From NCBI RefSeq assembly GCF_900177775.1, contig NZ_FXWH01000001.1, forward strand, positions 1,769,842-1,833,841: a stretch of 64,000 nucleotides of DNA, read 5' to 3'. The position numbers and the translations under genes were made by a program. This stretch comes from Pseudidiomarina planktonica. Its GTDB lineage: Bacteria > Pseudomonadota > Gammaproteobacteria > Enterobacterales > Alteromonadaceae. The notes beneath the pieces are model-generated. The model ran no database searches and was not told the origin of the DNA. It saw only the letters and a list, made by a program, of their open reading frames with translations. This document shows positions 18,932-28,415 of this stretch, in pieces; within the stretch, counting starts at the first letter, position 1; every line of letters begins with the position of its first letter.

Positions 18932-19335
18932 AAAGTCTGACCCAGATAATAGCCAAGCAGGTAACCGGCGCTAAGTAACAACATAGCGAAAGTACCCAAT
19001 ACCCCAACGGTACGCGGCCACGAAACACCTACTGAACGCGTTAAACCCATTGCATGACAAACCCGGGCAATAAAGAGTAACGCACCCAACCCGTGCAACA
19101 ACATGGCATTAGCACCAGTCATTTCCATCATCACGAGTATCAGCAACGCCAGCGGCACATATTCAATGAAGTTACCGTGAATTCGCACTGCAACTTCCAA
19201 ATCTTTACTATCGCCAATGCCCATACCAATACGATCGCGCCAGCGCAAACGAATAATACGACCGGACAGCACCAGTAGTAACAGGGTTAGTAAAGCGATA
19301 TACAATAATGAGATAACAGGTGGAACCAATGTCAT
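18928..19335 (-). CDS. MAPEG family membrane protein
   Basis: This 135-residue protein has four predicted hydrophobic helices. The motif VAVRIHGNFIEYVPLALLIL (about 50-69) is the signature region of the MAPEG family (eicosanoid and glutathione metabolism; in bacteria often YecN-like, of unknown substrate). I chose ATG at 19335 because AAGGA precedes it; a TTG 18 bases upstream would add residues from the ribosome-binding site. It is followed by the coupled hydrolase. Confidence 0.85.
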   Translation of the reverse strand: MTLVPPVISLLYIALLTLLLLVLSGRIIRLRWRDRIGMGIGDSKDLEVAVRIHGNFIEYVPLALLILVMMEMTGANAMLLHGLGALLFIARVCHAMGLTRSVGVSWPRTVGVLGTFAMLLLSAGYLLGYYLGQTL

Positions 19336-19351
19336 GTTTTTTTCCTTTTGC

Positions 19352-19378
19352 AAAAAAAAAGCCCACTCAAAGTGGGCC
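19352..19378 (-). terminator. Rho-independent terminator of adk
   Basis: On the minus strand GCCCACT-TTG-AGTGGGC (19377-19361) forms a 7-bp GC-rich stem followed by nine T's. It lies 20 bases after the adk stop and just before the MAPEG ribosome-binding site. Confidence 0.9.
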
Positions 19379-19398
19379 TTACTATAACCTGAGCCAGC

Positions 19399-20076
<678 letters not shown>

Positions 20077-20120
20077 TTATTTGTTAATAGCGAACTTTAC
20101 CTTGCCGGGCGTGGCTTTAC

Positions 20121-20162
20121 AAGAGTTCAGGCGACTCGACCATGGTCGAATCACCTGCTCTT
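20121..20162. repeat. Long hairpin between htpG and adk
   Basis: AAGAG-CAGGTGATTCGACC pairs with GGTCGAGTCGCCTG-AA-CTCTT across a 2-base centre. The 19-bp stem has two G-U pairs and one 2-base bulge. No T-run follows on either strand, so it is not a standard terminator. It lies 8 bases beyond the htpG stop and may be an mRNA-stabilising or processing structure. Confidence 0.65.
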
Positions 20163-20170
20163 CAACCAAC

Positions 20171-22084
20171 TTAAGAAGTACTTTCAGTAAGTTCCAGCAT
20201 CAGCTTGTTCAAACGAGTCACAAAGTGAGCCGGATCTTTCAAGCTACCGCGCTCTGCCAGCGTTGCCTGATCCAAAATCAAGTTTGCCCACTGACCAAAT
20301 TTATCTTCATCAGTAACCTCGGTCACACGCTGTACCAGCTTGTGTTCAGGGTTTAACTCAAGAATGTATTTGGTTTCCGGTACTTTCTGGCCAGCCGCTT
20401 CCATCAGCTTCGCCATTTGGGTGCTCATATCATTCTCATCAGTAATGATACAGGCTGGCGAATCGGTCAGGCGGTGGGTTACCCGAACCTTCTTCACTTT
20501 GTCGCCCAGTGCTTTAGTGAAGCGCTCAAGTGGTTCCTTGAAAGCTTCTTCGGTGGCCTTTTGCTGCTCTTTATCAGCGCTGTCTTCCAGGTCACCAAGG
20601 TCTAAATCACCGCGAGTTACTGACTGGAATTCAACGTCTTTGTAGTCAGTTAAATGGCTCATCAGCCACTCATCAATACGCTCGGACAAGAGTAAAACTT
20701 CAAGCCCTTTCTTGCGGAAAATTTCCAACGCAGGATTGTCACGGGCAGCTTCATAGCTGTCTGCCACAATATAGTAAATGCTCTTCTGGGCTTCCGGCTT
20801 GCGCTCCAGGTACTGATCCAAACTAACGGTTTGTTCCGCTGAATCGGTATGGGTAGAAGCAAAGCGCAGCAAACCAGCAATTTTCTCGCCATTGGCTGAA
20901 TCTTCTGCTGGCCCTTCTTTTAACACGGCGCCGAATGTTTTCCAGAACTCCAGATACTTCTCTTCGTCGTCTTTCGCCAGCTTGCTCAACATACTCAGTA
21001 CCTTTTTGGTACTGCCGTTGCGCATAGCGCGAGTCACTTTATTGTCCTGCAGAATTTCGCGCGACACATTGAGTGGTAAATCGTTGGAATCCATTAAGCC
21101 ACGCACAAAGCGCAGGTAGCTTGGCATCAGTTGTTCAGCGTCGTCCATAATGAACACGCGCTTCACATACAGTTTAATGCCGTGCTGGCTATCGCGATTC
21201 CATAAATCCCATGGCGCGCGTTTCGGTACATACAACAAACTGGTGTATTCCGAGGTGCCTTCAACTTTGTTGTGGCTCCACAGCAAGGGTTCATCAAAGT
21301 CGTGAGCAACGGATTTATAGAAGTCTTTGTACTCTTCGTCGCTAATTTCTGACTTGTCGCGAGTCCACAGTGCTTTGCCTGAGTTCACGGCTTCCCATTT
21401 GGATTCCGTTTTATCTGCTTCTTCACTGTCATCTGCAGCTTTCGGCATTTGCACCGGAATGCTCAGGTGCTCAGAATACTTATTAATAATGGAACGTAAC
21501 CGGCTCTCGTCTAAAAACTCTTCCGCGTCATCGCGCAGGTGCAGAATGATATCTGTGCCGCGACGTTCTTTGGTGATGGCTTTTAAATCATATTCACCTT
21601 CGCCACGCGACTGCCACTCAACGCCGTCTTCTTTAGCCGCACCAGCTACGCGAGTACGCACAGTAACTGAGTCAGCCACAATAAAGGCTGAATAGAAACC
21701 TACGCCGAACTGGCCAATTAGTTGCGAATCTTTCGCCTGATCACCAGACAACTGGCCGAAGAACTCCGCAGTACCAGACTTAGCTATGGTACCCAGGTTG
21801 GCCATCACGTCTTCGCGGGTCATACCAATACCGTTATCACTAATAGTGATAGTGCCAGCGTCTTTATCGGCACTTACGCGCACGTACAGCTCGGCATCGT
21901 CAGCCAGTAAATTCGTTTCGCTCAGCGCTTTAAAACGCAGCTTATCGGCCGCGTCAGAGGCATTAGAAACCAACTCGCGCAGGAATATTTCTTTATTGGA
22001 ATATAAGGAATGGATCATTAAATGAAGCAGTTGCTTCACTTCGGTTTGAAAACCATGGGTTTCAGTTTGACGGGTCTCCGTCAT
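20171..22084 (-). CDS. htpG: Hsp90 chaperone HtpG
   Basis: This 637-residue protein is an ATP-dependent cytoplasmic chaperone. The GHKL ATPase motifs are in order: [45 protein letters not shown] and [11 protein letters not shown]. Middle-domain [17 protein letters not shown] and NVSREILQ follow. The length is close to E. coli HtpG (624). A heat-shock sigma-32 promoter would be expected but was not firmly identified in the 70 bases between it and recR. Confidence 0.98.
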   Translation of the reverse strand: MTETRQTETHGFQTEVKQLLHLMIHSLYSNKEIFLRELVSNASDAADKLRFKALSETNLLADDAELYVRVSADKDAGTITISDNGIGMTREDVMANLGTIAKSGTAEFFGQLSGDQAKDSQLIGQFGVGFYSAFIVADSVTVRTRVAGAAKEDGVEWQSRGEGEYDLKAITKERRGTDIILHLRDDAEEFLDESRLRSIINKYSEHLSIPVQMPKAADDSEEADKTESKWEAVNSGKALWTRDKSEISDEEYKDFYKSVAHDFDEPLLWSHNKVEGTSEYTSLLYVPKRAPWDLWNRDSQHGIKLYVKRVFIMDDAEQLMPSYLRFVRGLMDSNDLPLNVSREILQDNKVTRAMRNGSTKKVLSMLSKLAKDDEEKYLEFWKTFGAVLKEGPAEDSANGEKIAGLLRFASTHTDSAEQTVSLDQYLERKPEAQKSIYYIVADSYEAARDNPALEIFRKKGLEVLLLSERIDEWLMSHLTDYKDVEFQSVTRGDLDLGDLEDSADKEQQKATEEAFKEPLERFTKALGDKVKKVRVTHRLTDSPACIITDENDMSTQMAKLMEAAGQKVPETKYILELNPEHKLVQRVTEVTDEDKFGQWANLILDQATLAERGSLKDPAHFVTRLNKLMLELTESTS

Positions 22085-22154
22085 GATCAGTTCTCCTGTA
22101 AATGATTTAACGTAACAATACAGGAGATGGGGATGACTACGGTTATTTCAAGCG

Positions 22155-22754
22155 TTAATCGAATTGTTTTCGCCCGCTGAAGGCGTGACCGAGCGTGGCC
22201 TGATCAACAAACTCCAGTTCACCACCAACAGGTACCCCATGAGCAATGCGGCTGGTGCGAATTTGATATTGGCGTGCCATGTTAGCTATGTAGTGAGCGG
22301 TAGCGTCGCCCTCAACAGTAGGATTAGTTGCCAATATCACTTCATTTATGTGGCCTAACTTAAATCGTTCCGCCAGCTTATCTAAACCTATGTCAGCCGG
22401 ACCTATTCCGTCTAATGGCGACAAATGCCCCATCAACACGAAGTAACGGCCTTGATACGTACTGGTTTGTTCAATCGCCAGCACATCAGCTGGTGTTTCA
22501 ACAATACACACCAAACCGCTTTCCTGACGTTTCGGGTCCTGGCACAAGCGACATACAGGGTCTTCAGTTAAGGTACGGCATTCATTGCAGTGACCTATAA
22601 CCTCAACCGCATGCTGTAACGACCGCGCCAACTTAGTGGCGCCGTCACGTTGCCGTTCCAACAACTGAAACGCCATGCGCTGAGCGGTTTTTTGCCCAAC
22701 GCCGGGTAGCACTTTCAGCGCTGCAATCAATTCTGCCAGAGCAGGACTCAACAT
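22155..22754 (-). CDS. recR: Recombination mediator RecR
   Basis: This 199-residue protein acts with RecF and RecO to load RecA at gaps. It shows the N-terminal HhH region ([17 protein letters not shown]), the zinc finger [16 protein letters not shown] (about 57-72) and a Toprim domain ([13 protein letters not shown]). The length equals that of E. coli RecR within two residues. It starts 14 bases after ybaB. Confidence 0.97.
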   Translation of the reverse strand: MLSPALAELIAALKVLPGVGQKTAQRMAFQLLERQRDGATKLARSLQHAVEVIGHCNECRTLTEDPVCRLCQDPKRQESGLVCIVETPADVLAIEQTSTYQGRYFVLMGHLSPLDGIGPADIGLDKLAERFKLGHINEVILATNPTVEGDATAHYIANMARQYQIRTSRIAHGVPVGGELEFVDQATLGHAFSGRKQFD

Positions 22755-22768
22755 CAGTAGTTATTTCC

Positions 22769-23098
22769 TTAGAACGGCATTTTGAAGCCAGGAGGAAGAC
22801 CCATACCACTGGTCAATTCACCCATTTTTTCTTTGCTGGTTTGCTCAACCCGACGCACCGCATCATTAATAGCCGCGGCAACCAAATCTTCAATCATTTC
22901 TTTGTCGTCGTCTTCCAGCAAGCTCGGATCAATAGTAACGCGGCGCACGTTGTGGTTTCCCAGCATGGTTACTTTTACCATACCGGCACCGGCTTCGCCG
23001 GTTACTTCCAGCTTGGCAACTTCTTCTTGTGCCTGTTGCATGCGCTCCTGCATTTGCTGCGCCTGCTTCATCATATTACCCATACCGCCTTTAAACAT
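22769..23098 (-). CDS. ybaB: Nucleoid-associated protein YbaB/EbfC
   Basis: This 109-residue dimeric DNA-binding protein has [30 protein letters not shown] coiled coil at the N-terminus and the conserved [30 protein letters not shown] core. The C-terminus is [12 protein letters not shown]. It sits between dnaX and recR as in most gammaproteobacteria. Confidence 0.96.
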   Translation of the reverse strand: MFKGGMGNMMKQAQQMQERMQQAQEEVAKLEVTGEAGAGMVKVTMLGNHNVRRVTIDPSLLEDDDKEMIEDLVAAAINDAVRRVEQTSKEKMGELTSGMGLPPGFKMPF

Positions 23099-23149
23099 AG
23101 TTGTCTCTCTTTTGCTGTCGCTAAAAAATGAAGGTTGTGTATTCTTGTT

Positions 23150-25396
23150 CTACAAAACCTGTAAGCTTTCTTCGATCATGGTGGCGCCAAAGCGCTTTTG
23201 CAATGCCTGCACCTGAGGATCATTCTCAAGAGCCGCTCGCGCCCGCTTGGCACGTTCGGTATCCAGCTGTTGCTGTATTTGTAGTGGAGTTGCTTCAGTT
23301 TGCCCGGCAACCTCAATACGAACCTGCGCATCAGGCAATGCTTCCGCCAACGCGTCGATTAAATTCTGCCGGGTAGTGTCGTTCAGCAAATGTTTATGCT
23401 GCTCGGCTAAGCGCACTTCATAATCCGTTTTGCTGTGCTCATGCAGCACTGCATTCAATGCCAACTGGCGACTTAAGCCAGTTAACGGCAAAGTATCAAC
23501 AATAGCACTCCAGCGATCTACCTCGGCGGCTAGTTTCGCGTTTTCGGTGAATTCTATGGTAGGTGCCGCTGCCGGCTCAGTTAGCGCAGGGCTTGCCGGT
23601 GCAACCTGAGCTGCTTCAGGTGACGCCTGCTGCTGGGGAGCGCTGTCTATAACACTCTCTATAGCAACCTCTGCAACATTCTCAGTCGCACTTTCAGTAG
23701 CGCTCTCTGCAACATTGTCAGCAGCGTCGCCAAGGCTTTCTCTCGAATCTTCATCAGCCGTAGTGCTGGTTTTGACTTCTGGTTGGCATAGCTTTGCTTC
23801 CGACTCTTTATTCAGTGGCTTTTTTTTTTGCGTTAACTGTGACCGGGTAGCAAGCAAATTAGCCATGGCCGAGCTGGTTGCATTAGCAGAAGCCTGCTCA
23901 GGTGCTGGTGTTTCTCGTTGCGGTGTTTCTGGTTGAGGTGTATTCGCAGTGCTATTAGTACCCCGAAGCTGATCTGCCTGGGTCTGAATTTCTTCCTGCG
24001 CAGCAAATAACTCATCGGCATCGTCTTCGTTGTCCTGGTAGCTATCAGCCAGACTATCAAGTTCAGTATCAGCCGACGTTGCAGGTGCGGAGTTGTTGGC
24101 GTCCTGATTCGGCATGCCAGACTCAGCTTTTGCTTCGATATTACTGGCGGCGGTATCCTCCACCTTATTCTCTACAGTATTCTCTGCAGTATCTTCCGTA
24201 GCAGGTTCAGGTTTCGTAGCAGCCGGTGAAGCTGTTGCTGTTGCCGACGCCGGTGGCGCTGGTACAGGTCGTTCCTGAGTGGTTACATCCGCAGAAGTTT
24301 CTTCCACATCTATATATTCTGGACGAAACGCCAGTAGCCGCAACAATGTCATTTCGACGCCACTGCGGGCATCTGCTGCAAAAGGTAAATCGCGTCGTCC
24401 GGCAGCCACAATATCGTACATTACCTGTACCAGCTCCGCTGGAATCTGTTGTGCCAGTCGAGTTTCCGCCGGCGACAACGACAAAGCTTCAGCACTTTCT
24501 GGCACTACCTGAATCAGTGCTAGTTGGTGCAAGGTGTACTGTAGCTCGGTCAGTAATGAGGATAAGTCTGGAATTTGGCCGGCAACACTATCGAGCAGCG
24601 CTAACATTTCAGCGCCCTGCCCGCGAATAATATGATTGAGCAACTTCGCAATTTGCGCGCCCGGAACTGCGCCCAGCATGGTTTGCACCGCTTCCTGAGA
24701 AACGGATTGCTGACCCTGGGCAATGGCCTGATCGGTTAAGCTCAGGGCATCACGCAAACTACCTTGCGCTGCACGCGCCAACGCAGGCAATGCTGATTTA
24801 TCATACGGAATTTTTTCTTGCTGCAGCACGTAATCAATGTGACCGGCAATTTCATCGCGGCTAAGCGCCTTCAGATTAAATTGCAAGCAGCGCGACAATA
24901 CGGTTACCGGAAGCTTTTGCGGATCCGTTGTCGCCAGCAAGAATTTCACGTGCTCAGGAGGCTCTTCAAGGGTTTTCAATAAAGCGTTAAAACTATGCCG
25001 TGACAGCATATGCACTTCATCGATTAAGTAAACCTTATAGCGCCCGCGGGTGGGACGATATTGAACGTTGTCGAGTAACTCGCGGGTATCTTCTACTTTG
25101 GTTCGTGACGCCGCATCAATTTCCAGCAGGTCTACAAAACGGCCGCTATCGATTTCTTTACAGGCGCCGCACTCCCCACATGGCGTTGCCTGAATACCCT
25201 GCTCACAGTTCAAGCTTTTGGCCAGAATACGCGCAATGGTTGTTTTACCAACGCCACGAGTGCCGGTAAACAAATAGGCGTGATGCAACCGCTGGCTTTC
25301 CAACGCGCTAATTAGCGGGCGCAGAACATGTTGCTGACCAACTACATCGGTGAAGGTCTGAGGGCGCCATTTCCGTGCTAAAACCTGGTAACTCAT
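23150..25396 (-). CDS. dnaX: DNA polymerase III tau (and gamma) subunit
   Basis: This 748-residue clamp-loader ATPase has Walker A TGTRGVGKTTIAR (about 45-57), a zinc module with Cys in CEQGIQATPCGECGAC, Walker B YLIDEVHML and SRC sensor TVLSRCLQF. From about 375 a long acidic, Ala/Glu/Thr-rich linker full of imperfect repeats follows, then a conserved C-terminal tau domain. It is about 100 residues longer than E. coli tau (643), the excess lying in the linker. Codons 523-526 contain an A10 run that should generate a truncated gamma form (see the site at 23812-23830). Confidence 0.97.
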   Translation of the reverse strand: MSYQVLARKWRPQTFTDVVGQQHVLRPLISALESQRLHHAYLFTGTRGVGKTTIARILAKSLNCEQGIQATPCGECGACKEIDSGRFVDLLEIDAASRTKVEDTRELLDNVQYRPTRGRYKVYLIDEVHMLSRHSFNALLKTLEEPPEHVKFLLATTDPQKLPVTVLSRCLQFNLKALSRDEIAGHIDYVLQQEKIPYDKSALPALARAAQGSLRDALSLTDQAIAQGQQSVSQEAVQTMLGAVPGAQIAKLLNHIIRGQGAEMLALLDSVAGQIPDLSSLLTELQYTLHQLALIQVVPESAEALSLSPAETRLAQQIPAELVQVMYDIVAAGRRDLPFAADARSGVEMTLLRLLAFRPEYIDVEETSADVTTQERPVPAPPASATATASPAATKPEPATEDTAENTVENKVEDTAASNIEAKAESGMPNQDANNSAPATSADTELDSLADSYQDNEDDADELFAAQEEIQTQADQLRGTNSTANTPQPETPQRETPAPEQASANATSSAMANLLATRSQLTQKKKPLNKESEAKLCQPEVKTSTTADEDSRESLGDAADNVAESATESATENVAEVAIESVIDSAPQQQASPEAAQVAPASPALTEPAAAPTIEFTENAKLAAEVDRWSAIVDTLPLTGLSRQLALNAVLHEHSKTDYEVRLAEQHKHLLNDTTRQNLIDALAEALPDAQVRIEVAGQTEATPLQIQQQLDTERAKRARAALENDPQVQALQKRFGATMIEESLQVL
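23812..23830 (-). promoter_or_regulatory. dnaX slippery site for the gamma subunit
   Basis: The coding strand reads C-A10-G (23830-23819), in frame as CAA AAA AAA AAG, codons 523-526. A slip to the -1 frame gives AAA AGC CAC TGA, stopping at 23814-23812 only three codons later. The product of about 528 residues ends right after the ATPase core and part of the linker, as E. coli gamma does. No strong upstream Shine-Dalgarno stimulator is seen, so transcriptional slippage on A10 is as likely as ribosomal frameshifting. Confidence 0.8.
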
Positions 25397-25470
25397 GCCT
25401 CTGCTAAAACTCCGTTAGAAACTGGTGGGTATGAACCAATTCGTTTTAAGCTAATGCTTGTTAAGGTACC

Positions 25471-26001
25471 CTAAAATTCAAATAGCGTATAGTAACCAAT
25501 GCCGTTTTCATCCAGCTTTTGACCACCGGGTAAGTCATTTAAAGTGATTAAAAATGCGCATTCGTGAATGCGGGCACCAGTATCACTCAATAACTTATGA
25601 GCAGCGATAAGAGTTCCACCAGTGGCAAGCAAATCATCTATCAGCAATACATTATCAGTTGCGGTTAACGCATCGTCATGAAGCTCAAGCGCGTCTGTTC
25701 CATACTCAAGATCGTAGCTCTGCTGGCGAGTTTTCGCGGGAAGTTTGCCGGGCTTGCGCAGCGGCACAAAACCTAACTTCAAACGATAGGCCAACGCCGT
25801 GGCAAAAATAAACCCACGCGCTTCAATGCCAACGATTTTGGTTAGCCCCTTATCTTGGTAGCGCTCGGCAAAATGCTCTATAACCTGATAGAACGCATCG
25901 CCGTTGGCTAGTAACGGGGTAATATCGCGGAACTGAATACCGGGTTTGGGGTAATCGGGAATAGTTCGAATTAAAGGTTTTAAAGCGTTTATTGCGGTCA
26001 T
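25471..26001 (-). CDS. apt: Adenine phosphoribosyltransferase
   Basis: This protein of about 176 residues salvages adenine to AMP with PRPP. It has PDYPKPGIQFRDITPLL near the N-terminus, GIEARGFIFATALAYRL, and the PRPP motif VLLIDDLLATGGTL. I chose ATG at 26001 because AGGGAG lies upstream and MTAINALKPLI aligns with the start of E. coli Apt (183 residues). A 15-residue longer reading from 26046 is possible but unlike the family. It precedes dnaX as in E. coli. Confidence 0.95.
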   Translation of the reverse strand: MTAINALKPLIRTIPDYPKPGIQFRDITPLLANGDAFYQVIEHFAERYQDKGLTKIVGIEARGFIFATALAYRLKLGFVPLRKPGKLPAKTRQQSYDLEYGTDALELHDDALTATDNVLLIDDLLATGGTLIAAHKLLSDTGARIHECAFLITLNDLPGGQKLDENGIGYYTLFEF

Positions 26002-26059
26002 TTCCACGCTCCCTGCGAGGGCTGTTTCAATGGAACCTGGTTGCACCGGCGTTAGCTAA

Positions 26060-26473
26060 TTAGGCAACACCACTCCACAAACTGCGTTGTAGTGCGCGCG
26101 CCAAAGTTTCTGCGGATACCGGTTTCGGTAAGGTCAGTGTAGCACCTGCAGCGGTTGCTTTAGCTTCAACCTGAGCCAAATCTGCGGTAGTAAGCAACAC
26201 TAAAGGGGTATCTTGATAAGAATCAATCTCGCGCAGATTTTTAAGTAGCGAAAGGCCGTCCATTAACGGCATTTTGTGATCCAGCAAAACCACCCCATAT
26301 TGCCGCTGACTGGCTTTATTTAAACCATCTAAGCCATCGACAGCGCAATCAACACTGAAGCCTAACTGTTCGAGTAGCTGAAACAATGTTGCACGAGTGC
26401 TTTCATTGTCCTCAACTAACAGCAGTGATTGTGAAACTAGATTCGGTTTTAGTTGTGACATGACTTGCGACAT
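26060..26473 (-). CDS. Stand-alone response regulator receiver domain
   Basis: This 137-residue CheY-like protein consists of one REC domain with no output domain. The acidic pair is in LLVEDNE, the phospho-acceptor Asp in VVLLDHKMPLMDG (about residue 66), the conserved Thr in LLTTADL and the Lys in LPKPVS. The N-terminus has a short extension MSQVMSQLKPNLVSQS. It lies 12 bases after the 44-residue membrane peptide gene, on the same strand as the DUF2063/DUF692 pair. No partner kinase is in the window. Confidence 0.88.
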   Translation of the reverse strand: MSQVMSQLKPNLVSQSLLLVEDNESTRATLFQLLEQLGFSVDCAVDGLDGLNKASQRQYGVVLLDHKMPLMDGLSLLKNLREIDSYQDTPLVLLTTADLAQVEAKATAAGATLTLPKPVSAETLARALQRSLWSGVA

Positions 26474-26485
26474 TCACTGAACCTT

Positions 26486-26620
26486 TTAGGCCGAGAAGAA
26501 GTTAACCCAGGCGAGTACCATCGGCAGTAGTGCAATGGCTATTAGACAGACCAACGATACACCCATAAAACGTTTACCGGCTGCATCTTTAAAATCTTCA
26601 TGGTGATTTGAATCTGACAT
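26486..26620 (-). CDS. 44-residue single-pass membrane peptide, unknown
   Basis: ATG at 26620 follows GAGGA at 7 bases and opens 44 codons to TAA at 26486. It starts MSDSNHHEDFKDAAGKRFMG, followed by one hydrophobic helix (about 20-38, VSLVCLIAIALLPMVLAWV) and a short NFFSA end. Charges predict N-in topology. It is below the size usually called. No family is recognised. It lies 77 bases after the DUF2063 gene and 12 before the receiver gene, so it is probably in their operon. The ribosome-binding site falls in a small CCTCG/CGAGG hairpin. Confidence 0.7.
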   Translation of the reverse strand: MSDSNHHEDFKDAAGKRFMGVSLVCLIAIALLPMVLAWVNFFSA

Positions 26621-26644
26621 GTTAGCTTTCCTCGTTCGAATTCG

Positions 26645-26696
26645 AGGCGAGATCTTACTGGATTTTGGGTCAGGATAAAAGGTCGTTTTCTCGCCT
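26645..26696. repeat. Spaced inverted repeat after the DUF2063 gene
   Basis: AGGCGAGA (26645-26652) and TCTCGCCT (26689-26696) are perfect 8-bp inverted arms 36 bases apart. They lie between the DUF2063 stop and the small membrane peptide. They could form an mRNA stem that separates expression of the two parts. No T-run follows. Confidence 0.45.
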
Positions 26697-26697
26697 T

Positions 26698-27468
26698 TTA
26701 CAAGCGCTGAACAATCAACCCTCTGGAGCCGAACTCAGTTAAGGTTTCGCGCATTCCTGTCGCTAAAGTTGCAGGATTAAATTGCGGTAAAGCTGCTTGC
26801 ATTGCAGCTTGTAACTCAACCAGGGTTAACGCTTTATGTTGCTGTACATGTTGCAGTAACAGCGCCGTCAGCGGGCTTAGTTGAATGAATTTGACCGCGC
26901 CTTGCGCATTTTTAAACACCACTAGTAACAAAGCCTCGCTAAGAGGTTCTTGCGGTTGGTTGTCAGTAGCAACCTCATGTACCGGAAACTGATAACGTAA
27001 AACCTGCGCGGTTGGATTTACTACCAGTTGCGCTGTTGTCAGAGATTCCTCTGTTAACGCAGCTAAATCTTCCGGCAAGTGACTCAGTGATACCTTCAGC
27101 TCAACCCACTCATAATGTGCGAGTTCGCGTATAAAGGGATATGGTTGTAGCGCTTCAATATCAGCACTTTGCAGGTAATCAACGAAGTCGCCGGAAATAT
27201 CTGCAAAATATGGCGACTGCGCCTGGTAGCCAGCCCGAAAAGCATCTCCGGTCAATCGCCATAAATCCTCACCCAGCACCTTGCGGGAAACTGGAAAGCC
27301 GGAATTTAAAAAACTTTGCAGGTTGTTACGAATAAGATCGCGGTACACATGCAAACGCCGCTGTTCAGCAATCTCATGAAAAGAGCACTGTTCGGGGTTG
27401 CGCAAGTAGTCGGCAAACCGTTTTTGCAACTTTTGAAAGTCATACTCTTTAGTCAAAGCTGACCTCAC
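26698..27468 (-). CDS. DUF2063 family partner protein
   Basis: This 256-residue protein has an N-terminal DUF2063 domain: FADYLRNPE, then RRLHVYRDLIRNNLQSFLNSGFPVSRKVLGEDLWR and PYFADISGDFVDYLQ, followed by a C-terminal mixed domain. Family members act as partner or recognition subunits of DUF692 iron oxidases (for example MbnC/BufC-like proteins). The start is probably GTG at 27468, overlapping the DUF692 gene by 20 bases; a TTG four codons on is an alternative. The tight pairing supports a joint complex. Confidence 0.85.
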   Translation of the reverse strand: MRSALTKEYDFQKLQKRFADYLRNPEQCSFHEIAEQRRLHVYRDLIRNNLQSFLNSGFPVSRKVLGEDLWRLTGDAFRAGYQAQSPYFADISGDFVDYLQSADIEALQPYPFIRELAHYEWVELKVSLSHLPEDLAALTEESLTTAQLVVNPTAQVLRYQFPVHEVATDNQPQEPLSEALLLVVFKNAQGAVKFIQLSPLTALLLQHVQQHKALTLVELQAAMQAALPQFNPATLATGMRETLTEFGSRGLIVQRL

Positions 27469-28258
27469 GCTGTATCTGCTCTATAACCTGTGCTTCCTTG
27501 CATAACTCATCCAAGGGCGGAATATTAAAATCCCGCTCTAATACAGTGGGAAATATTCCGTGCTGGCGGTAGGCATAACGTAGCAGGTTAAACACCTCGG
27601 GTTTAACATCGGCTCCGTGGGTATCAATAAACAAATCTTTTGCTTCTTCATAATGCCCGGCAATATGGCCGTATACAATGCGCTCACTAGGCAAGCCGGC
27701 TATAAATGCATAGGGGTCATAACCATGGTTGACACTATTTACGAAAACATTGTTCACGTCCAACAGCAACTGTGCACCGGACTTCTCCAGCACCGTATTA
27801 ATAAACTCAAGCTCACTCATTTGCTGACCCGGTGCCGCATAATAAGAAATATTCTCCAGCACCAATGGACGCTCAACAATCTCCTGCACACGGCGTACGC
27901 GTTGCGCTAGATAGTCAGTTGCCTCTTCTACAAACGGAATAGGTAGCAAATCGTACAAATGCCCATTAGCGGAGCAATAGCTCAAATGTTCGCTATAGAT
28001 ATCTATCTGGTATTCATCTAAAAAGCTTTTTATTTGCTGAATAAATTTTTCATCCAGCGGATCCGGACTACCAATAGACAATGACAGGCCGTGACAGGTC
28101 AGCTTGGCATGCTCTTTCAGCGCATGCAGCTTACGCTTATATTCGTTGGGAAAAGGTATCCAGTTCTCGGGGGCTAACTCCCAGAATCCAACACAAGCTG
28201 GTGCCGCCAAAGCATCATTTACAAAGCTACGGCGCAAACCTATACCTACTTGTTTCAT
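27449..28258 (-). CDS. DUF692 (UPF0276) multinuclear iron oxidase, MNIO family
   Basis: This 269-residue TIM-barrel protein has candidate iron ligands throughout the barrel: H56 (CHGLSLS), E90/H91 (YSEHLSY), E135 (LENISYY), D167 and H178 (LLDVNNVFVNSVNHG), H198 and H202 (GHIAGH), D212/H214 (DTHG) and a Glu in VLERDFNIP. Characterised relatives MbnB, TglH and BufB modify peptide cysteines. I chose ATG at 28258 because TAGGAGAG precedes it. No precursor peptide gene lies upstream: the 157 bases before the TPR gene hold only a terminator and a hairpin. Confidence 0.9.
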   Translation of the reverse strand: MKQVGIGLRRSFVNDALAAPACVGFWELAPENWIPFPNEYKRKLHALKEHAKLTCHGLSLSIGSPDPLDEKFIQQIKSFLDEYQIDIYSEHLSYCSANGHLYDLLPIPFVEEATDYLAQRVRRVQEIVERPLVLENISYYAAPGQQMSELEFINTVLEKSGAQLLLDVNNVFVNSVNHGYDPYAFIAGLPSERIVYGHIAGHYEEAKDLFIDTHGADVKPEVFNLLRYAYRQHGIFPTVLERDFNIPPLDELCKEAQVIEQIQREVSFD

Positions 28259-28322
28259 AGACTCTCCTACCACTACGATCAGCAAGCTATAAGCTTAACA
28301 CTTTTTTGCCGTTACTGACTTT

Positions 28323-28343
28323 TAGCTCACTTTTAGTGAGCTA
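28323..28343. promoter_or_regulatory. Perfect 8-bp inverted repeat upstream of DUF692
   Basis: TAGCTCAC-TTTTA-GTGAGCTA sits 65 bases before the DUF692 start and just past the TPR-gene terminator. It could be an operator or a second hairpin of the termination region; it is followed by no T-run toward the DUF692 gene. Confidence 0.5.
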
Positions 28344-28353
28344 CTGCAGACAT

Positions 28354-28386
28354 AAAAAAACCCCGCACAATGGCAGGGTTTTTATT
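28354..28386 (-). terminator. Terminator of the TonB2 operon
   Basis: AAACCC plus GC pairs with GC plus GGGTTT across a short loop, with one C-A mismatch. It is flanked by A- and T-runs, so it can act in both directions. It lies 30 bases after the TPR gene stop. Confidence 0.8.
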
Positions 28387-28415
28387 ACGTAACTTAGTAC
28401 GTTAACTAAAACTAC

